Source: Bradyrhizobium sp. NP1 (GTDB lineage Bacteria; Pseudomonadota; Alphaproteobacteria; Rhizobiales; Xanthobacteraceae). From it: a DNA stretch of 64,000 nucleotides. Both the position numbers and the translations under genes were made by a program. The DNA is taken from assembly GCF_030378205.1 (NCBI RefSeq), contig NZ_CP127385.1, positions 6,860,001-6,924,000 of the forward strand, in the 5' to 3' direction. Positions 55,074 to 64,000 of the stretch are shown one piece after another. Positions within the stretch are counted from its first letter, which is position 1. Each line of letters begins with the position of its first letter. The notes under the pieces are model-generated. The model was given only the letters and a program-made list of their open reading frames with translations, had not been told where the DNA came from and did no database searches.

Positions 55074-57407
55074 TCAGGCGATGGAGCGTGAAATCTCGAT
55101 GAGCGCAGGCTCTTCGGGCACGCGCCGGCCATGGGAGGCGTTGAGGAGCTGGCGCATGCGCGCGGCAGGCACCGGCCGGCTGAACAGGTAGCCCTGCGCT
55201 TCCGTCACAGCGCCGTCGGCGCTGATCAGCTCGAGCTGCTCGTTGCTCTCGATGCCCTCGACCACGACCGACATGCCGAGCTCGGCGGACAGCCGTGCCA
55301 CGCCGCGCAACAGCGTCAGCGGGCGGACGGTGTCGATGCCTTCGAGGAAAGAGCGGTCGATCTTGACCTTCTGCAGCGGGAAATTGTGCAGGTAGCTGAG
55401 GCTCGAATAGCCGGTGCCGAAATCGTCGAGCGAGATGCGCACGCCGAGCGAACGCAGCTGCGAGAGCACGTCATGCGTCAACTGGGTGTTGCGCAACAGC
55501 GAGGATTCGGTGATCTCGATCTCGAGGCGATGCGCCGGCAGGCCCGAGACCTCAAGCGCGTAGCGGATCTCGCCGAGCACGTCGCGCTGATGGAATTGCT
55601 GCGGCGAGAAGTTGACGGCGACGCTGACCGCTTCCGGCCACTTCATGCATTCCATGCAGGCCTTGCGCAGGATCCAGCGGCCGAGGTCGACGATCAGGCC
55701 CATGTCCTCGGCGACCGGGATGATGTCGACCGGGGAAACGGTGCCGCGCACCGGGTGATTCCAGCGCAGCAAGGCTTCGCAGGTCGTGATCTTGCCCGAC
55801 TTCAGGTTGACCAGCGGCTGGTAGTACAGCTCGAATTCCTCGTTGCCCAGCGCCTTTCGGATGTCGAGCTCGAGGATGCGGCGCGCCTCGACGATCTGCG
55901 CCATTTCGTCCCGGAAGAAGCAGAACGTGCCGCGGCCATCGGCCTTGGCGCGATAGAGCGCCATGTCGGCGTTCTTGAGCAGCGTGTCGGCGCTGACGCC
56001 CGGTTCGGTCATCGCGATGCCGACGCTGGCGCCGATCTCGACCAGGTGATTGTCGATCTTGTAGCGCTCGCTCAGACGATCGACGATGCGGCGCGCCAGC
56101 ACGGCGGCATCCTCGGTCGACCTGATGTTCTGCTGGAACACGACGAACTCGTCTCCGCCGAAGCGCGCCACGAAATCCTCCGGGCGCAGCATCTCGCGCA
56201 GACGGTCGGCCACCGCGCACAGCAGCTGGTCGCCGCAGGGATGACCGAGCGTGTCGTTGACCTGCTTGAACTGGTCGAGGTCGACGAACAGGAGCGCCGA
56301 GAGCTGATCGGCGTCATGCGGCACCCTCAACAGGCGCTCGATCTCGTCGCGGAAGTTGACCCGGTTGGGCAGCGCGGTCAGTTCGTCATAGCGCGCGAGA
56401 TGGCTGATGCGCGCCTCGGCGTTGCGCCGTTCGGTGATGTCCTCGAGCAGCACGACGGCGCCGCCACGGGCCATCGGCTGGAACGTCCACGACAGCGAGC
56501 GGCCGCGGGACGGATCGGGATCGGTGGTGACGATGTCGCGCGCCTGCGAATTCTCGATCTCGGCCAGGATGATCTTGCCGCTCATCGCCGAGATCGATCC
56601 GGCGACCACGCAGGCGCTGACGATGTCGGCTGCACTCACGCCGCGGCGAACGAAATCCTCGGAGAGCTCCATCATCGAGATGAAGCGATGGTTGACGACC
56701 GCAAGGCTGCCGTCGGCGCGGAACATGCAAAGTCCGTGCGGCATGTTGTTCAGCGCGGTGTCGAACTGGCTGGCGAGCGCCGCCTCGCGGAAGCCCGAGG
56801 TCAGCGCCTTGACGAAGATCCCGTGAACGTTGAGGTTGATGTCCCTGAGGCTGATGAAGAACAGCCCGAGCAGCACGGCGAGGCCGATGTAATAGAGCCC
56901 GCCATGCATCGCCAGCGCCAGCGACATCGGTCCGCAGGAGGCGATGATGTGCTGCTGGATCAGCCTGGGATTGCCGTAGTTGCGCGCCGCGCCGCCTCCG
57001 GTGTAGCCGACGGTCACGGAAACGCACAGCATGTGAGCGATGGCATCATCGCTGCCGACGATGGTGATGAAGCACCAGATACCGAGGGCGGCGGCATAGG
57101 CAAGCGCGCCGACGTGGTAATGCGGCTCCCAGGCCTTGGCCTGCTCATAGGTCAGCGCCGAGGTGCGCCGTTCGTGCTTGCGCATCTGGAAGGCGCGCAC
57201 CGTGCCGATCGCGACGATCGCGGCGGCGCAGGGCCACAGCAGCACGTTGTCGGTCTTCAGCGCGGTCAGGATCGCCGCCACGGCAGCGCAGGCCGAGCCG
57301 AACAGGACCGGCCAGAAATTCTGGCACTGGGAATCCACGAGCGCCGCATAGAGTATGGGCTCGAATTCCTCCCGGCTGCTCCGGCTCTTTTGATCGACCA
57401 ACTGCAT
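55074..57407 (-). CDS. membrane GGDEF-EAL cyclic-di-GMP protein
   Basis: A 777-residue protein. The N-terminal ~200 residues hold five or six hydrophobic segments, a membrane sensor region. A PAS-like unit (about 215-330) precedes the GGDEF domain (about 340-500), with an intact VARFGGDEFVVF and I-site RPED. The EAL domain (about 510-760) has CEALLRW, DDFGTGYSS and KIDRSFL, all intact, so both synthesis and breakdown of cyclic di-GMP are possible. ATG 57407. It is divergent from the desaturase gene. Confidence 0.92.
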   Translation of the reverse strand: MQLVDQKSRSSREEFEPILYAALVDSQCQNFWPVLFGSACAAVAAILTALKTDNVLLWPCAAAIVAIGTVRAFQMRKHERRTSALTYEQAKAWEPHYHVGALAYAAALGIWCFITIVGSDDAIAHMLCVSVTVGYTGGGAARNYGNPRLIQQHIIASCGPMSLALAMHGGLYYIGLAVLLGLFFISLRDINLNVHGIFVKALTSGFREAALASQFDTALNNMPHGLCMFRADGSLAVVNHRFISMMELSEDFVRRGVSAADIVSACVVAGSISAMSGKIILAEIENSQARDIVTTDPDPSRGRSLSWTFQPMARGGAVVLLEDITERRNAEARISHLARYDELTALPNRVNFRDEIERLLRVPHDADQLSALLFVDLDQFKQVNDTLGHPCGDQLLCAVADRLREMLRPEDFVARFGGDEFVVFQQNIRSTEDAAVLARRIVDRLSERYKIDNHLVEIGASVGIAMTEPGVSADTLLKNADMALYRAKADGRGTFCFFRDEMAQIVEARRILELDIRKALGNEEFELYYQPLVNLKSGKITTCEALLRWNHPVRGTVSPVDIIPVAEDMGLIVDLGRWILRKACMECMKWPEAVSVAVNFSPQQFHQRDVLGEIRYALEVSGLPAHRLEIEITESSLLRNTQLTHDVLSQLRSLGVRISLDDFGTGYSSLSYLHNFPLQKVKIDRSFLEGIDTVRPLTLLRGVARLSAELGMSVVVEGIESNEQLELISADGAVTEAQGYLFSRPVPAARMRQLLNASHGRRVPEEPALIEISRSIA

Positions 57408-57746
57408 TTGCGCGCGCGGACGTCCTTTGAAACGATCCGTACTTCTAGCGCCACCTAATGAAGTCTTTCTGAGCGAACATCGTTAGCGGGACGTTGTCTT
57501 TCGCCGAGCGCTCGGAAATTCCGCCTTTAAAATCAGCAAGATAGGCGAATTTTACTGAACGCGCGCACAGCGTCGTCGTTGCGCGGGCGCCGCGGTTGCA
57601 TCGAAGGCCGCATTGCGACGTTGGATTGCGGCAGATCTTAACCACTAGTTAAAATTCATGCTTACCCTCGGGTTAACGCGGCTGGTAAAACGGTCGAGAT
57701 AGGGTACTTTGCAGCTGAAAGTTGAGTGGTGGTGGAGTGTACTGAC
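57408..57746. other. divergent promoter region of the GGDEF-EAL and desaturase genes
   Basis: About 340 bases, no credible gene. The AT-rich part (57625-57665, TTAACCACTAGTTAAAATTC) contains TTAAC-N-AGTTAA symmetry: TTAACCACTAGTTAA, a possible regulator site. No terminator seen. Confidence 0.45.
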
Positions 57747-58730
57747 ATGACCGAGGCGATCGTGGCTCGCTCGGCGAACCTGGGTGACGCCTGTGTGCGG
57801 GATATTCCGCGCCTTCTGTCCAAGGACGAAATCCGCGATTTTTCGCAAATCGACAGCGCCAAATTCACCGCAGCGGCCCTGCTCGAGTTCAGCCTGATCG
57901 TCGCGGCGATCTGGATCAGCGAAACCTGGTGGAATCCGCTGGTTTATGCCCTCACGGTCACCGTGGTCGGTTCGCGGATCAACGGGCTGGGCGGCCTGAT
58001 GCACGACGCCGCGCACTATCGCGCCTACAGGAACAGGCAGCTGAACGACTTCATCGGAGAAATCCTGGCACTGCCGACGTCGGCTTCGATGGCGGGCTAT
58101 CGAAATACGCACTTCGCCCATCACCGCGAACTGAACAGCGAAAAGGATCCCGACTGGCAGCGAAATGTCGGGCTCAAGGAATTCGAATTCCCGGCGCCGC
58201 GCGGCAGCGTGCTGATGCATCTCATGCAGTATCTGGCCGGCCTGAAGATCGGCTCCGCCTTCTTCGGATTTCACAAGAACAAGGAAACGCGCGACATTCC
58301 GGCCGCGGTGGCCCGCGCGCGGCTGTTCTTCTTTGCGATGCTCCTGATGGCCTCGATCGTGCTCGGCTTCTGGAAACTGATCCTGCTCTACTGGATCGTC
58401 CCGCTACTGACGGTCTTTCTCGGCATTCGATACCTGCGCAACGTCGCCGAGCATTACGCGGTTGAGCATGAGAACGTGCTCAACGAAAGCCGCACCGTGC
58501 TGGCGCCGTTCTGGGAGCGGTGGCTGATCGCGCCGTGGGGGCTCAACTATCATCTCGAGCACCACCTGTTCCCGAGCGTGCCCTGCTTCCGGCTCAAGGA
58601 ACTGCATCAGCTGCTGATGACGCGCCATCCCTACCCCGAGATCGCGCATGTGACCCACGGCTATTTCAGCGGGCTGCTGCGCGATTGCGCCTCAAGCCAG
58701 CCTGAGCAGGTCGCCACCTCGGCGTCGTAG
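57747..58730 (+). CDS. membrane fatty acid desaturase/hydroxylase
   Basis: A 327-residue membrane di-iron enzyme. The three histidine boxes are complete: LMHDAAHYRA (HxxxH), HFAHHRELN (HxxHH) and NYHLEHHLFPSVP (HxxHH), with hydrophobic pairs between them. It inserts a double bond or hydroxyl into acyl chains, on phospholipid, ACP or CoA. GGAG lies 8-9 bases before ATG 57747. It converges on tolB. Its neighbour at 54165 is an acyltransferase-like gene, suggesting a lipid-product module. Confidence 0.88.
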   Translation: MTEAIVARSANLGDACVRDIPRLLSKDEIRDFSQIDSAKFTAAALLEFSLIVAAIWISETWWNPLVYALTVTVVGSRINGLGGLMHDAAHYRAYRNRQLNDFIGEILALPTSASMAGYRNTHFAHHRELNSEKDPDWQRNVGLKEFEFPAPRGSVLMHLMQYLAGLKIGSAFFGFHKNKETRDIPAAVARARLFFFAMLLMASIVLGFWKLILLYWIVPLLTVFLGIRYLRNVAEHYAVEHENVLNESRTVLAPFWERWLIAPWGLNYHLEHHLFPSVPCFRLKELHQLLMTRHPYPEIAHVTHGYFSGLLRDCASSQPEQVATSAS

Positions 58731-58744
58731 CGCGGCGCGTCTCG

Positions 58745-60130
58745 TCACGACAAAAGCGGCGACCACGCCGGATCGGAGGCGAAGCCGGGCGTCGGCACGC
58801 GCAGCTCGTTGCGCCCCGAGATGTCGACCGTGAACAGCGACGGACCGCCGCTGCCGCCGGGATCGCGGAAGAACATCACCACCCGCCCGTTCGGCGCGAA
58901 GGTCGGCCCCTCGTTGTGGTAGCCGGAGGTGAGGATGCGCTCGCCGGAGCCGTCGGGCTTCATGATGCCGATCGAGAACTGGCCACCGCCCTGCTTGGTG
59001 AACGCGATGTAGTCGCCGCGCGGCGACCATACCGGGGTGGAATAGCTGCCGTTGACGTCGTCCTTGGAGAAGGAGATGCGCTGCGCTGCCCCGCCATTCG
59101 CCGGCATGACGTAGATCTGCGGCTTGCCGCCGCGGTCGGACTCGAAGCAGATCTGCGTGCCGTCGGGCGAATAGGACGGCGCGGTGTCGATCGCCGGCGT
59201 GTCGGTGAGCCGCGTGGTCGATTTCGAGCGCAGGTCCATCACGAACAGGTTCGAGTTGCCGCCCTGCTGCAGGCTCATGATGACGCGCTGGCCGTCGGGC
59301 GAGAAGCGCGGCGCGAACGACATGCCGGGGAAATTGCCGACGATCTCGCGCTGGCCGGTCTCGATGTTGAAGAGATAGACCCTGGGATCGCCCTGGCCGA
59401 ACTCCATGTAGGTGATTTCCTGGCTGTTCGGCGAGAATCGCGGCGTCAGCACGAGATCGCTGCCGCGCGTCAAATAGCGCACATTGGCGCCGTCCTGGTC
59501 CATGATCGCGAGCCGCTTGACCCGTCGCTCCTTGGAGCCGGATTCGTCGACGAACACGACGCGGCTGTCGAAATAGCCCTTGTCGCCGGTCAGGCGCTCG
59601 TAGATCTGGTCCGAGATGATGTGGGCGATACGGCGCCAGTATTCCGGCGAGGTGACGTATTGCTGGCCGCCGATCTGCTGGCCGGAGGTGATGTCCCACA
59701 GGCGAAACTCGGCCTTCAGCCGTCCGTCGGGCTGCCGGGTCGCGCGCCCGACCACCAGCGCCTGCGCGTTGATGGTCCTCCAGCTCTGGAATTGCGGCGG
59801 GTTGTCACTGTTGGTGATGCGCTCGATGAAGGCAGCCTGATCGATCGGCGCGAACAGGCCGCTGCGCTTGAGGTTGTTGGTGATGACGCCGGAGATGCCA
59901 GCGCCGACCTCGCCGTCGGCCGGCGTGCCCGGCACGAAATTGGTGATCGCGATCGGCAGCGGCGCGACGGTGCCTTCGGTGATCTGCAATTTGGTCGGCT
60001 GCGCGTTAGCGCCCGACGGCAGCAACAGGCCGGCCGCCGCGCCGGCGCCCCCGATCAGGAGCGTGCGGCGGTCGAGGGAGAGCGGCGGCAGCGAAAAAGA
60101 CATGACGGACATTGCTGGTTTCTCAAACAT
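58745..60130 (-). CDS. tolB: Tol-Pal system beta-propeller protein TolB
   Basis: A 461-residue periplasmic protein that binds Pal and TolA during envelope constriction. A twin-arginine-like signal [20 protein letters not shown] is followed by the N-terminal domain and a six-bladed propeller with repeated SPDG/SPNG-type units ([28 protein letters not shown]). ATG 60130 overlaps the tolA stop by one base (TGATG), favouring this start. Confidence 0.95.
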   Translation of the reverse strand: MFEKPAMSVMSFSLPPLSLDRRTLLIGGAGAAAGLLLPSGANAQPTKLQITEGTVAPLPIAITNFVPGTPADGEVGAGISGVITNNLKRSGLFAPIDQAAFIERITNSDNPPQFQSWRTINAQALVVGRATRQPDGRLKAEFRLWDITSGQQIGGQQYVTSPEYWRRIAHIISDQIYERLTGDKGYFDSRVVFVDESGSKERRVKRLAIMDQDGANVRYLTRGSDLVLTPRFSPNSQEITYMEFGQGDPRVYLFNIETGQREIVGNFPGMSFAPRFSPDGQRVIMSLQQGGNSNLFVMDLRSKSTTRLTDTPAIDTAPSYSPDGTQICFESDRGGKPQIYVMPANGGAAQRISFSKDDVNGSYSTPVWSPRGDYIAFTKQGGGQFSIGIMKPDGSGERILTSGYHNEGPTFAPNGRVVMFFRDPGGSGGPSLFTVDISGRNELRVPTPGFASDPAWSPLLS

Positions 60131-61080
60131 CAACTGCGGAACATCGTTCGGGGATCGAAATCGATGTCCATGTATTTCCATTGGTCATAGGTCTCGTCGC
60201 GCAGCATCGTGTAGGGCTGGCCCTGCAGCACGGCGCGCACGGCGGCTTCCGCCGCCGCCTGGTAGCGCGGCGAGGAGCCGGTCGAGACCACCTGCGGCGG
60301 CCCGGCGAGCCGGCGATCAGGCCCCAGACGAATGCGCACGGTAACGAACAGCTCTTCGGGATGCTCGATGCCGGGCTGCACGTTCCACAGGCTCGCAAGC
60401 CGCGCCCGCATCGCGTCGAGCTCGGACTGCGACAGCGTCGCGGCGCGGCCGTGCGTGGTGCCGAGCGAAGCGGAAGCGTTCAGCTCCGAGCCGGTGATCG
60501 CCTGCCGCGTCGGATCGCGCTTGTCGAGGAGGGCCGCGATCCTGGACTGATCGAACACCCGCTCCTGCTTCGGCTTCGGCGGCTGCGGCGGCGCCGCCTT
60601 GGCCTCCGGTTTCGGCTTCGGCTTCTTGGCTTCTTCCGTCTTCAGGGCTTCGGCGATCGGATCGACCTTGGGCGGGTCCGGCTTCTTCTCGATCGGCTTC
60701 GGCTCGTCCTTCGGCTTTTCCTCGGCGACGGGTTTCGGCGGATCGGGTTTCTTCTCGACCGGCTTTTCCACCGGCTTCGGCGGCGGCTCGGGCGCCGAGG
60801 CGGTCACGATTTCCTTTTTCTGCGTGATCTTGCCAACGGCGTCATCAGGCGGCGGCTCGGCCGCGACCTTCTCGACCATCGGCTTCGGCTTGTCCTTCTC
60901 GCCGGTCTTGATGCCGGCGGTGATCTTGGAAAGCTGGTCGGCCGAGATGATGTCGACCGGCATCGATTCCGGCGGCGGCGCCTCGAGCGAGCGCGCGGAA
61001 AAGGAGACCAGTCCCCATCCGATCACGAGGACGTGGAGCGTAATCGACGCAACGAGTGTCTTGTCGACCTTCACGTTCAC
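60130..61080 (-). CDS. tolA: Tol-Pal system protein TolA (TonB-like)
   Basis: A 316-residue bitopic protein linking the TolQR motor with TolB/Pal. One membrane helix (residues 9-27), a Pro/Lys/Glu-rich periplasmic rod (about 60-200) and a C-terminal TonB/TolA domain ([20 protein letters not shown]). Start is GTG 61080. It follows tolR after 7 bases. Confidence 0.92.
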   Translation of the reverse strand: MNVKVDKTLVASITLHVLVIGWGLVSFSARSLEAPPPESMPVDIISADQLSKITAGIKTGEKDKPKPMVEKVAAEPPPDDAVGKITQKKEIVTASAPEPPPKPVEKPVEKKPDPPKPVAEEKPKDEPKPIEKKPDPPKVDPIAEALKTEEAKKPKPKPEAKAAPPQPPKPKQERVFDQSRIAALLDKRDPTRQAITGSELNASASLGTTHGRAATLSQSELDAMRARLASLWNVQPGIEHPEELFVTVRIRLGPDRRLAGPPQVVSTGSSPRYQAAAEAAVRAVLQGQPYTMLRDETYDQWKYMDIDFDPRTMFRS

Positions 61081-61087
61081 CTTGGGG

Positions 61088-61534
61088 CTACCCCTGATCC
61101 ACTTCCGTCACCAGCGCCACGCGGCGGAAGCCCGCCGCGGAAAGCCGTCCCATCACCTTCATCACGGTCCCGTAGTCGACCTTCTTGTCGCCGCGGACGA
61201 AGATGCGCTCGTCGAGGCCGCCGCGGGCATCGGTGATTGCCTTCAGCTTCGGCACGAGGTCGTCGAGCTTGATCTCGGTGTCGTTCAGGAAGACCTGGCC
61301 CTTCAGGTTCACCGACAGCGTCAGCGGGTTCTTGTCCTGGTCGAGGCTCTTGGCCTGGGTCTGCGGCAGATCGAGCGGCACGCCGACGGTGAGCAGCGGC
61401 GCCGACACCATGAAGATGATGAGCAGCACCAGCATGACGTCGACCATCGGCGTCACGTTGATCTCGGCCATGACGGGCCGGCGCCGGCTGCGACGCCCGC
61501 TTCGTCCCGACGAACTCGCAACGTTCATCGCCAT
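61088..61534 (-). CDS. tolR: Tol-Pal system protein TolR
   Basis: A 148-residue ExbD/TolR protein. A basic N-terminus (SGRSGRRSRRRP) is followed by MAEINVTPMVDVMLVLLIIF, including the membrane Asp that carries protons, and a periplasmic domain. It forms the motor with TolQ. ATG 61534; a second ATG two codons later is equally possible. Confidence 0.95.
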   Translation of the reverse strand: MAMNVASSSGRSGRRSRRRPVMAEINVTPMVDVMLVLLIIFMVSAPLLTVGVPLDLPQTQAKSLDQDKNPLTLSVNLKGQVFLNDTEIKLDDLVPKLKAITDARGGLDERIFVRGDKKVDYGTVMKVMGRLSAAGFRRVALVTEVDQG

Positions 61535-61574
61535 GATCTAAAGCTCGTGCTTGCTGCCACGCTTATACCGCCGC

Positions 61575-62288
<714 letters not shown>

Positions 62289-62818
62289 GAGCGGTATCCT
62301 TCATAACCCAATTGTCCCTTAACGCCCGGGAGCTGCGGCTGCCGATTCCGATAGCCGCGACCGGACGCGGCGACGAGCGCCTGCGCGAAAAGCCCCTGTT
62401 CTGTCGCATGGAAGGCCCGCCGAAGCCTGAGGCCCTGCATTCCCTGCCAAGATGTCAAAACAAGGGCTTTTTTCGCGACGATACGCCTCCTACCAGACGC
62501 CGATCGTCGTTAACGGGCGGTTACCAAAGGAGAATTTGGCTGCGGGAAAGCGCCGCGGACCAATCCCTTGGGCATGAGGCATCGCGCGATCGGTGCATTT
62601 TACGAAAAATATCGCAAAATCAAGGGGAAAGCAGGCAATGACAGGCGCCACCCGACCGGCCGGCGCCCGAGCGCCCGAAAAGGGCTCGGTTCCACGGGCC
62701 AAAAAGCAAACCGCCCACCGGCGCGGCGCGCAGGCGGGCGGTTCGTTGGTCCTCAGGCGCTATGGGGGCATGGACGCCTGAGGCTGCTCTGACTTCGGTT
62801 GATCGGATCAGCCCGGTA
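62289..62818. other. intergenic region between tolQ and the DUF2852 gene
   Basis: About 530 bases without a credible gene. It should hold the tolQRAB promoter (both flanking genes are on the minus strand) and the terminator of the DUF2852 gene at 62701-62743. Short open frames here are Arg-rich and not convincing. Confidence 0.5.
62701..62743 (-). terminator. terminator of the DUF2852 gene
   Basis: On the minus strand, AACCGCCC and GGGCGGTT form an 8-bp stem with a GC-rich internal loop, followed by TGCTTTTT. It lies 76 bases downstream of the DUF2852 stop. Confidence 0.7.
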
Positions 62819-63313
62819 TCAACCCTGGCTCTGCGGCGGATCGTTCGGCGGCGTCGGGCGCTGGCGATGCTGGGCCATGAAGGCGTCGAACTCCTCCTTG
62901 TCCTTGGCATGGCGCAGCCGGCTCAGGAACTCGTGGAATTCCTTCTGCTCCTCCTCGAGCCGCTGCAGCGTCTCCATGCGGTATTCGTCGAAGGCGCGAT
63001 TGCCGCTCGTGGGCGGGCCAAAGCCCCAGCCGCGACGCTCCATGCGGCCGCGCATCCGCTCCATCTTGTACTGCATGCGCTCCATCTTGTTCTGCCAGCG
63101 ATCCTGGTGGCTCCAGCACGACATCTTTCTGCTCCCGAGTGTGAAAAAGAGAAGGGCAAGTCCGATCGGCCACCAGATCAGGAAGCCGAGAATGGTCACG
63201 ATGATCCAGCCCGGATGCCACGGGCTTTCGAGCATCTGCGGGCGGTAGGGCTGCTGAGGCTGGTAGGGCTCTTCGGGGCCGCGCCATCGATTGACATCTG
63301 CGGTGTAGGCCAT
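62819..63313 (-). CDS. DUF2852 domain protein
   Basis: A 164-residue protein. After a Gln/Pro-rich start it has one or two membrane segments (PGWIIVTILGFLIWWPIGLA) and a charged helical region with Met/Arg repeats (RMQYKMERMRGRMERRGWGF). It then has the family core GNRAFDEYRMETLQRLEEEQ and FHEFLSRLRHAKDKEEFDAF. DUF2852 is a shock/stress-type family of unknown function. A palindrome 35 bases upstream and an adjacent TetR gene suggest regulated expression. Confidence 0.88.
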   Translation of the reverse strand: MAYTADVNRWRGPEEPYQPQQPYRPQMLESPWHPGWIIVTILGFLIWWPIGLALLFFTLGSRKMSCWSHQDRWQNKMERMQYKMERMRGRMERRGWGFGPPTSGNRAFDEYRMETLQRLEEEQKEFHEFLSRLRHAKDKEEFDAFMAQHRQRPTPPNDPPQSQG

Positions 63314-63347
63314 TTCCCGTCTCCATCACGGCGTCACGCCGTTGTGA

Positions 63348-63366
63348 ATGTAAATAACATTTACAT
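63348..63366. promoter_or_regulatory. palindromic operator upstream of the DUF2852 gene
   Basis: Perfect arms ATGTAAAT and ATTTACAT around AAC, 35 bases before the DUF2852 start, in an AT-rich patch unlike its surroundings. Its form (TGTAAAT-N3-ATTTACA) resembles TetR/AcrR-type operators. The TetR gene ends 55 bases upstream. Confidence 0.7.
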
Positions 63367-63420
63367 ACCTATCCCATCCCCCGGTTTTGTCAAGCTGGCC
63401 GCTCCGGGGCCTCTCAAAAA

Positions 63421-64000
63421 TTATTTTGGCTTGCCCCAGGGGCCGGCGGGCTTGCTTTCGGCCTCAGCCGACCCATCCGCGGGCCGGCGGTCGGTCGGGA
63501 AGCCCAGCCCGCGCAGGTAGATCAGCACTTCGGCCTCCAGCAATTCCTCCGGCGACATCGGCAGCTTGCGCCGCGCCGCATCGCCGCGCGCAAACAGCGA
63601 GGCGACGCCGTGCGACATCGACCAGATGTGCAGCGCCATCATCATTGCCGGCGGTCGCGGCGAACCCGCCGGCACCAGCGCCGCAAGCCGCTCGGCGGCC
63701 GCGCGCAGCACGCCGAAGGCGCGCTCGCTCGCTGTCAGAAGCGTCGGATTGACATCGACAGGGAGCCCGGACTCGTACATCGCCGAATAGAAGGCGGGCT
63801 CGTTGCGGGCGAACGCCAGATAGGATTTGCCGACCCGCTCGAACGCCGTGATCGTGTCGGGCCGGCCGTCGTCCCACGCCGCCGTCAGCATCGCCTCGAA
63901 CTGCTCGAAGCCGCGCTGGGCGATCGAGGACAGCAATTCATCGCGGTCGCGGAAATGGCGGTAGGGTGCGGCGGGGCTGACGCCCGCCATGCGCGCGGCG
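63421..64000 (-). CDS. TetR/AcrR-family regulator, 5' end outside the window
   Basis: The C-terminal ~193 residues of a TetR-type repressor; the frame is open to the window edge. The recognition helix end AGVSPAAPYRHFRDRDELLS is visible. The ligand domain has SYLAFARNEPAFYSAMYESG, the pattern of the WHG-type TetR C-terminal domain. It is transcribed toward the DUF2852 gene and probably binds the palindrome at 63348, which is inference. Confidence 0.85.
   Translation of the reverse strand, partial: AARMAGVSPAAPYRHFRDRDELLSSIAQRGFEQFEAMLTAAWDDGRPDTITAFERVGKSYLAFARNEPAFYSAMYESGLPVDVNPTLLTASERAFGVLRAAAERLAALVPAGSPRPPAMMMALHIWSMSHGVASLFARGDAARRKLPMSPEELLEAEVLIYLRGLGFPTDRRPADGSAEAESKPAGPWGKPK

Noticed and set aside
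55131..57458. A 775-codon open frame antisense to the GGDEF-EAL gene
   Set aside because: No domain; Arg/Asp/Gln-rich shadow of a well-supported gene.

Overview
The window reads as a piece of a GC-rich alphaproteobacterial chromosome, most likely Bradyrhizobium or a close relative. This is inferred from codon use, from the gene set (DUF465, DUF2312, DUF1244 and DUF1036 proteins, a split proton-translocating transhydrogenase, a y4hA-type cation/proton antiporter) and from rhizobial-type intergenic palindromes. No rRNA, tRNA or CRISPR array was seen. Every family name rests on reading motifs, not on a database search.

1-9.4 kb: the tail of a sugar ABC permease; a spermidine/putrescine-type ABC operon (potA-potH-potI, no binding protein); a GlpD-type dehydrogenase; a large PAS-GGDEF-EAL protein; an LhgO-like oxidoreductase. 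9.2-18.5 kb: two DUF465 mini-proteins, a diguanylate cyclase, purE-purK, rpsU with a clear terminator, a Pro/Ala-rich membrane-anchored protein, a cupin, an antiporter, an alpha/beta hydrolase, an overlooked 56-aa gene and pntB. 18.6-32.4 kb: the rest of the pnt operon and an overlooked 50-aa aa3-oxidase subunit IV gene; an AbrB-Doc toxin-antitoxin pair with a palindromic operator; oligoendopeptidase F; an NtrC-type regulator; an L,D-transpeptidase next to a DUF882 (YcbK-like) protein; DUF2312, DUF1244 and DUF1036 proteins; pyruvate kinase.

32.4-42.6 kb is an accessory region with lower GC, long non-coding stretches and repeated DNA. It holds a Crp/Fnr regulator, a group of very small genes, a class III adenylate cyclase with TPRs, a YiaV/YiaW-like pair and an arylsulfatase. 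The most striking signal is a ~140-150 bp promoter-plus-leader module present three times within 1.9 kb (34247-34390 +, 35023-35163 -, 35917-36069 -). Each copy ends exactly at the ATG of a different, unrelated small protein. Direct repeats divide the island into blocks.

42.6-48.5 kb: a TPR protein, a TetR regulator divergent from an orphan TRAP binding protein, a polytopic membrane protein and a DUF3052 protein. 48.6-62.3 kb: ftsH, tilS and the Tol-Pal system (cpoB, pal, then tolB, tolA, tolR, tolQ). The Tol-Pal genes are split by about 4.9 kb carrying a FeeM-like acyltransferase, a membrane GGDEF-EAL protein and a divergently transcribed fatty-acid desaturase. 62.8-64 kb: a DUF2852 gene behind a sharp palindrome, and a truncated TetR gene that may encode its regulator.
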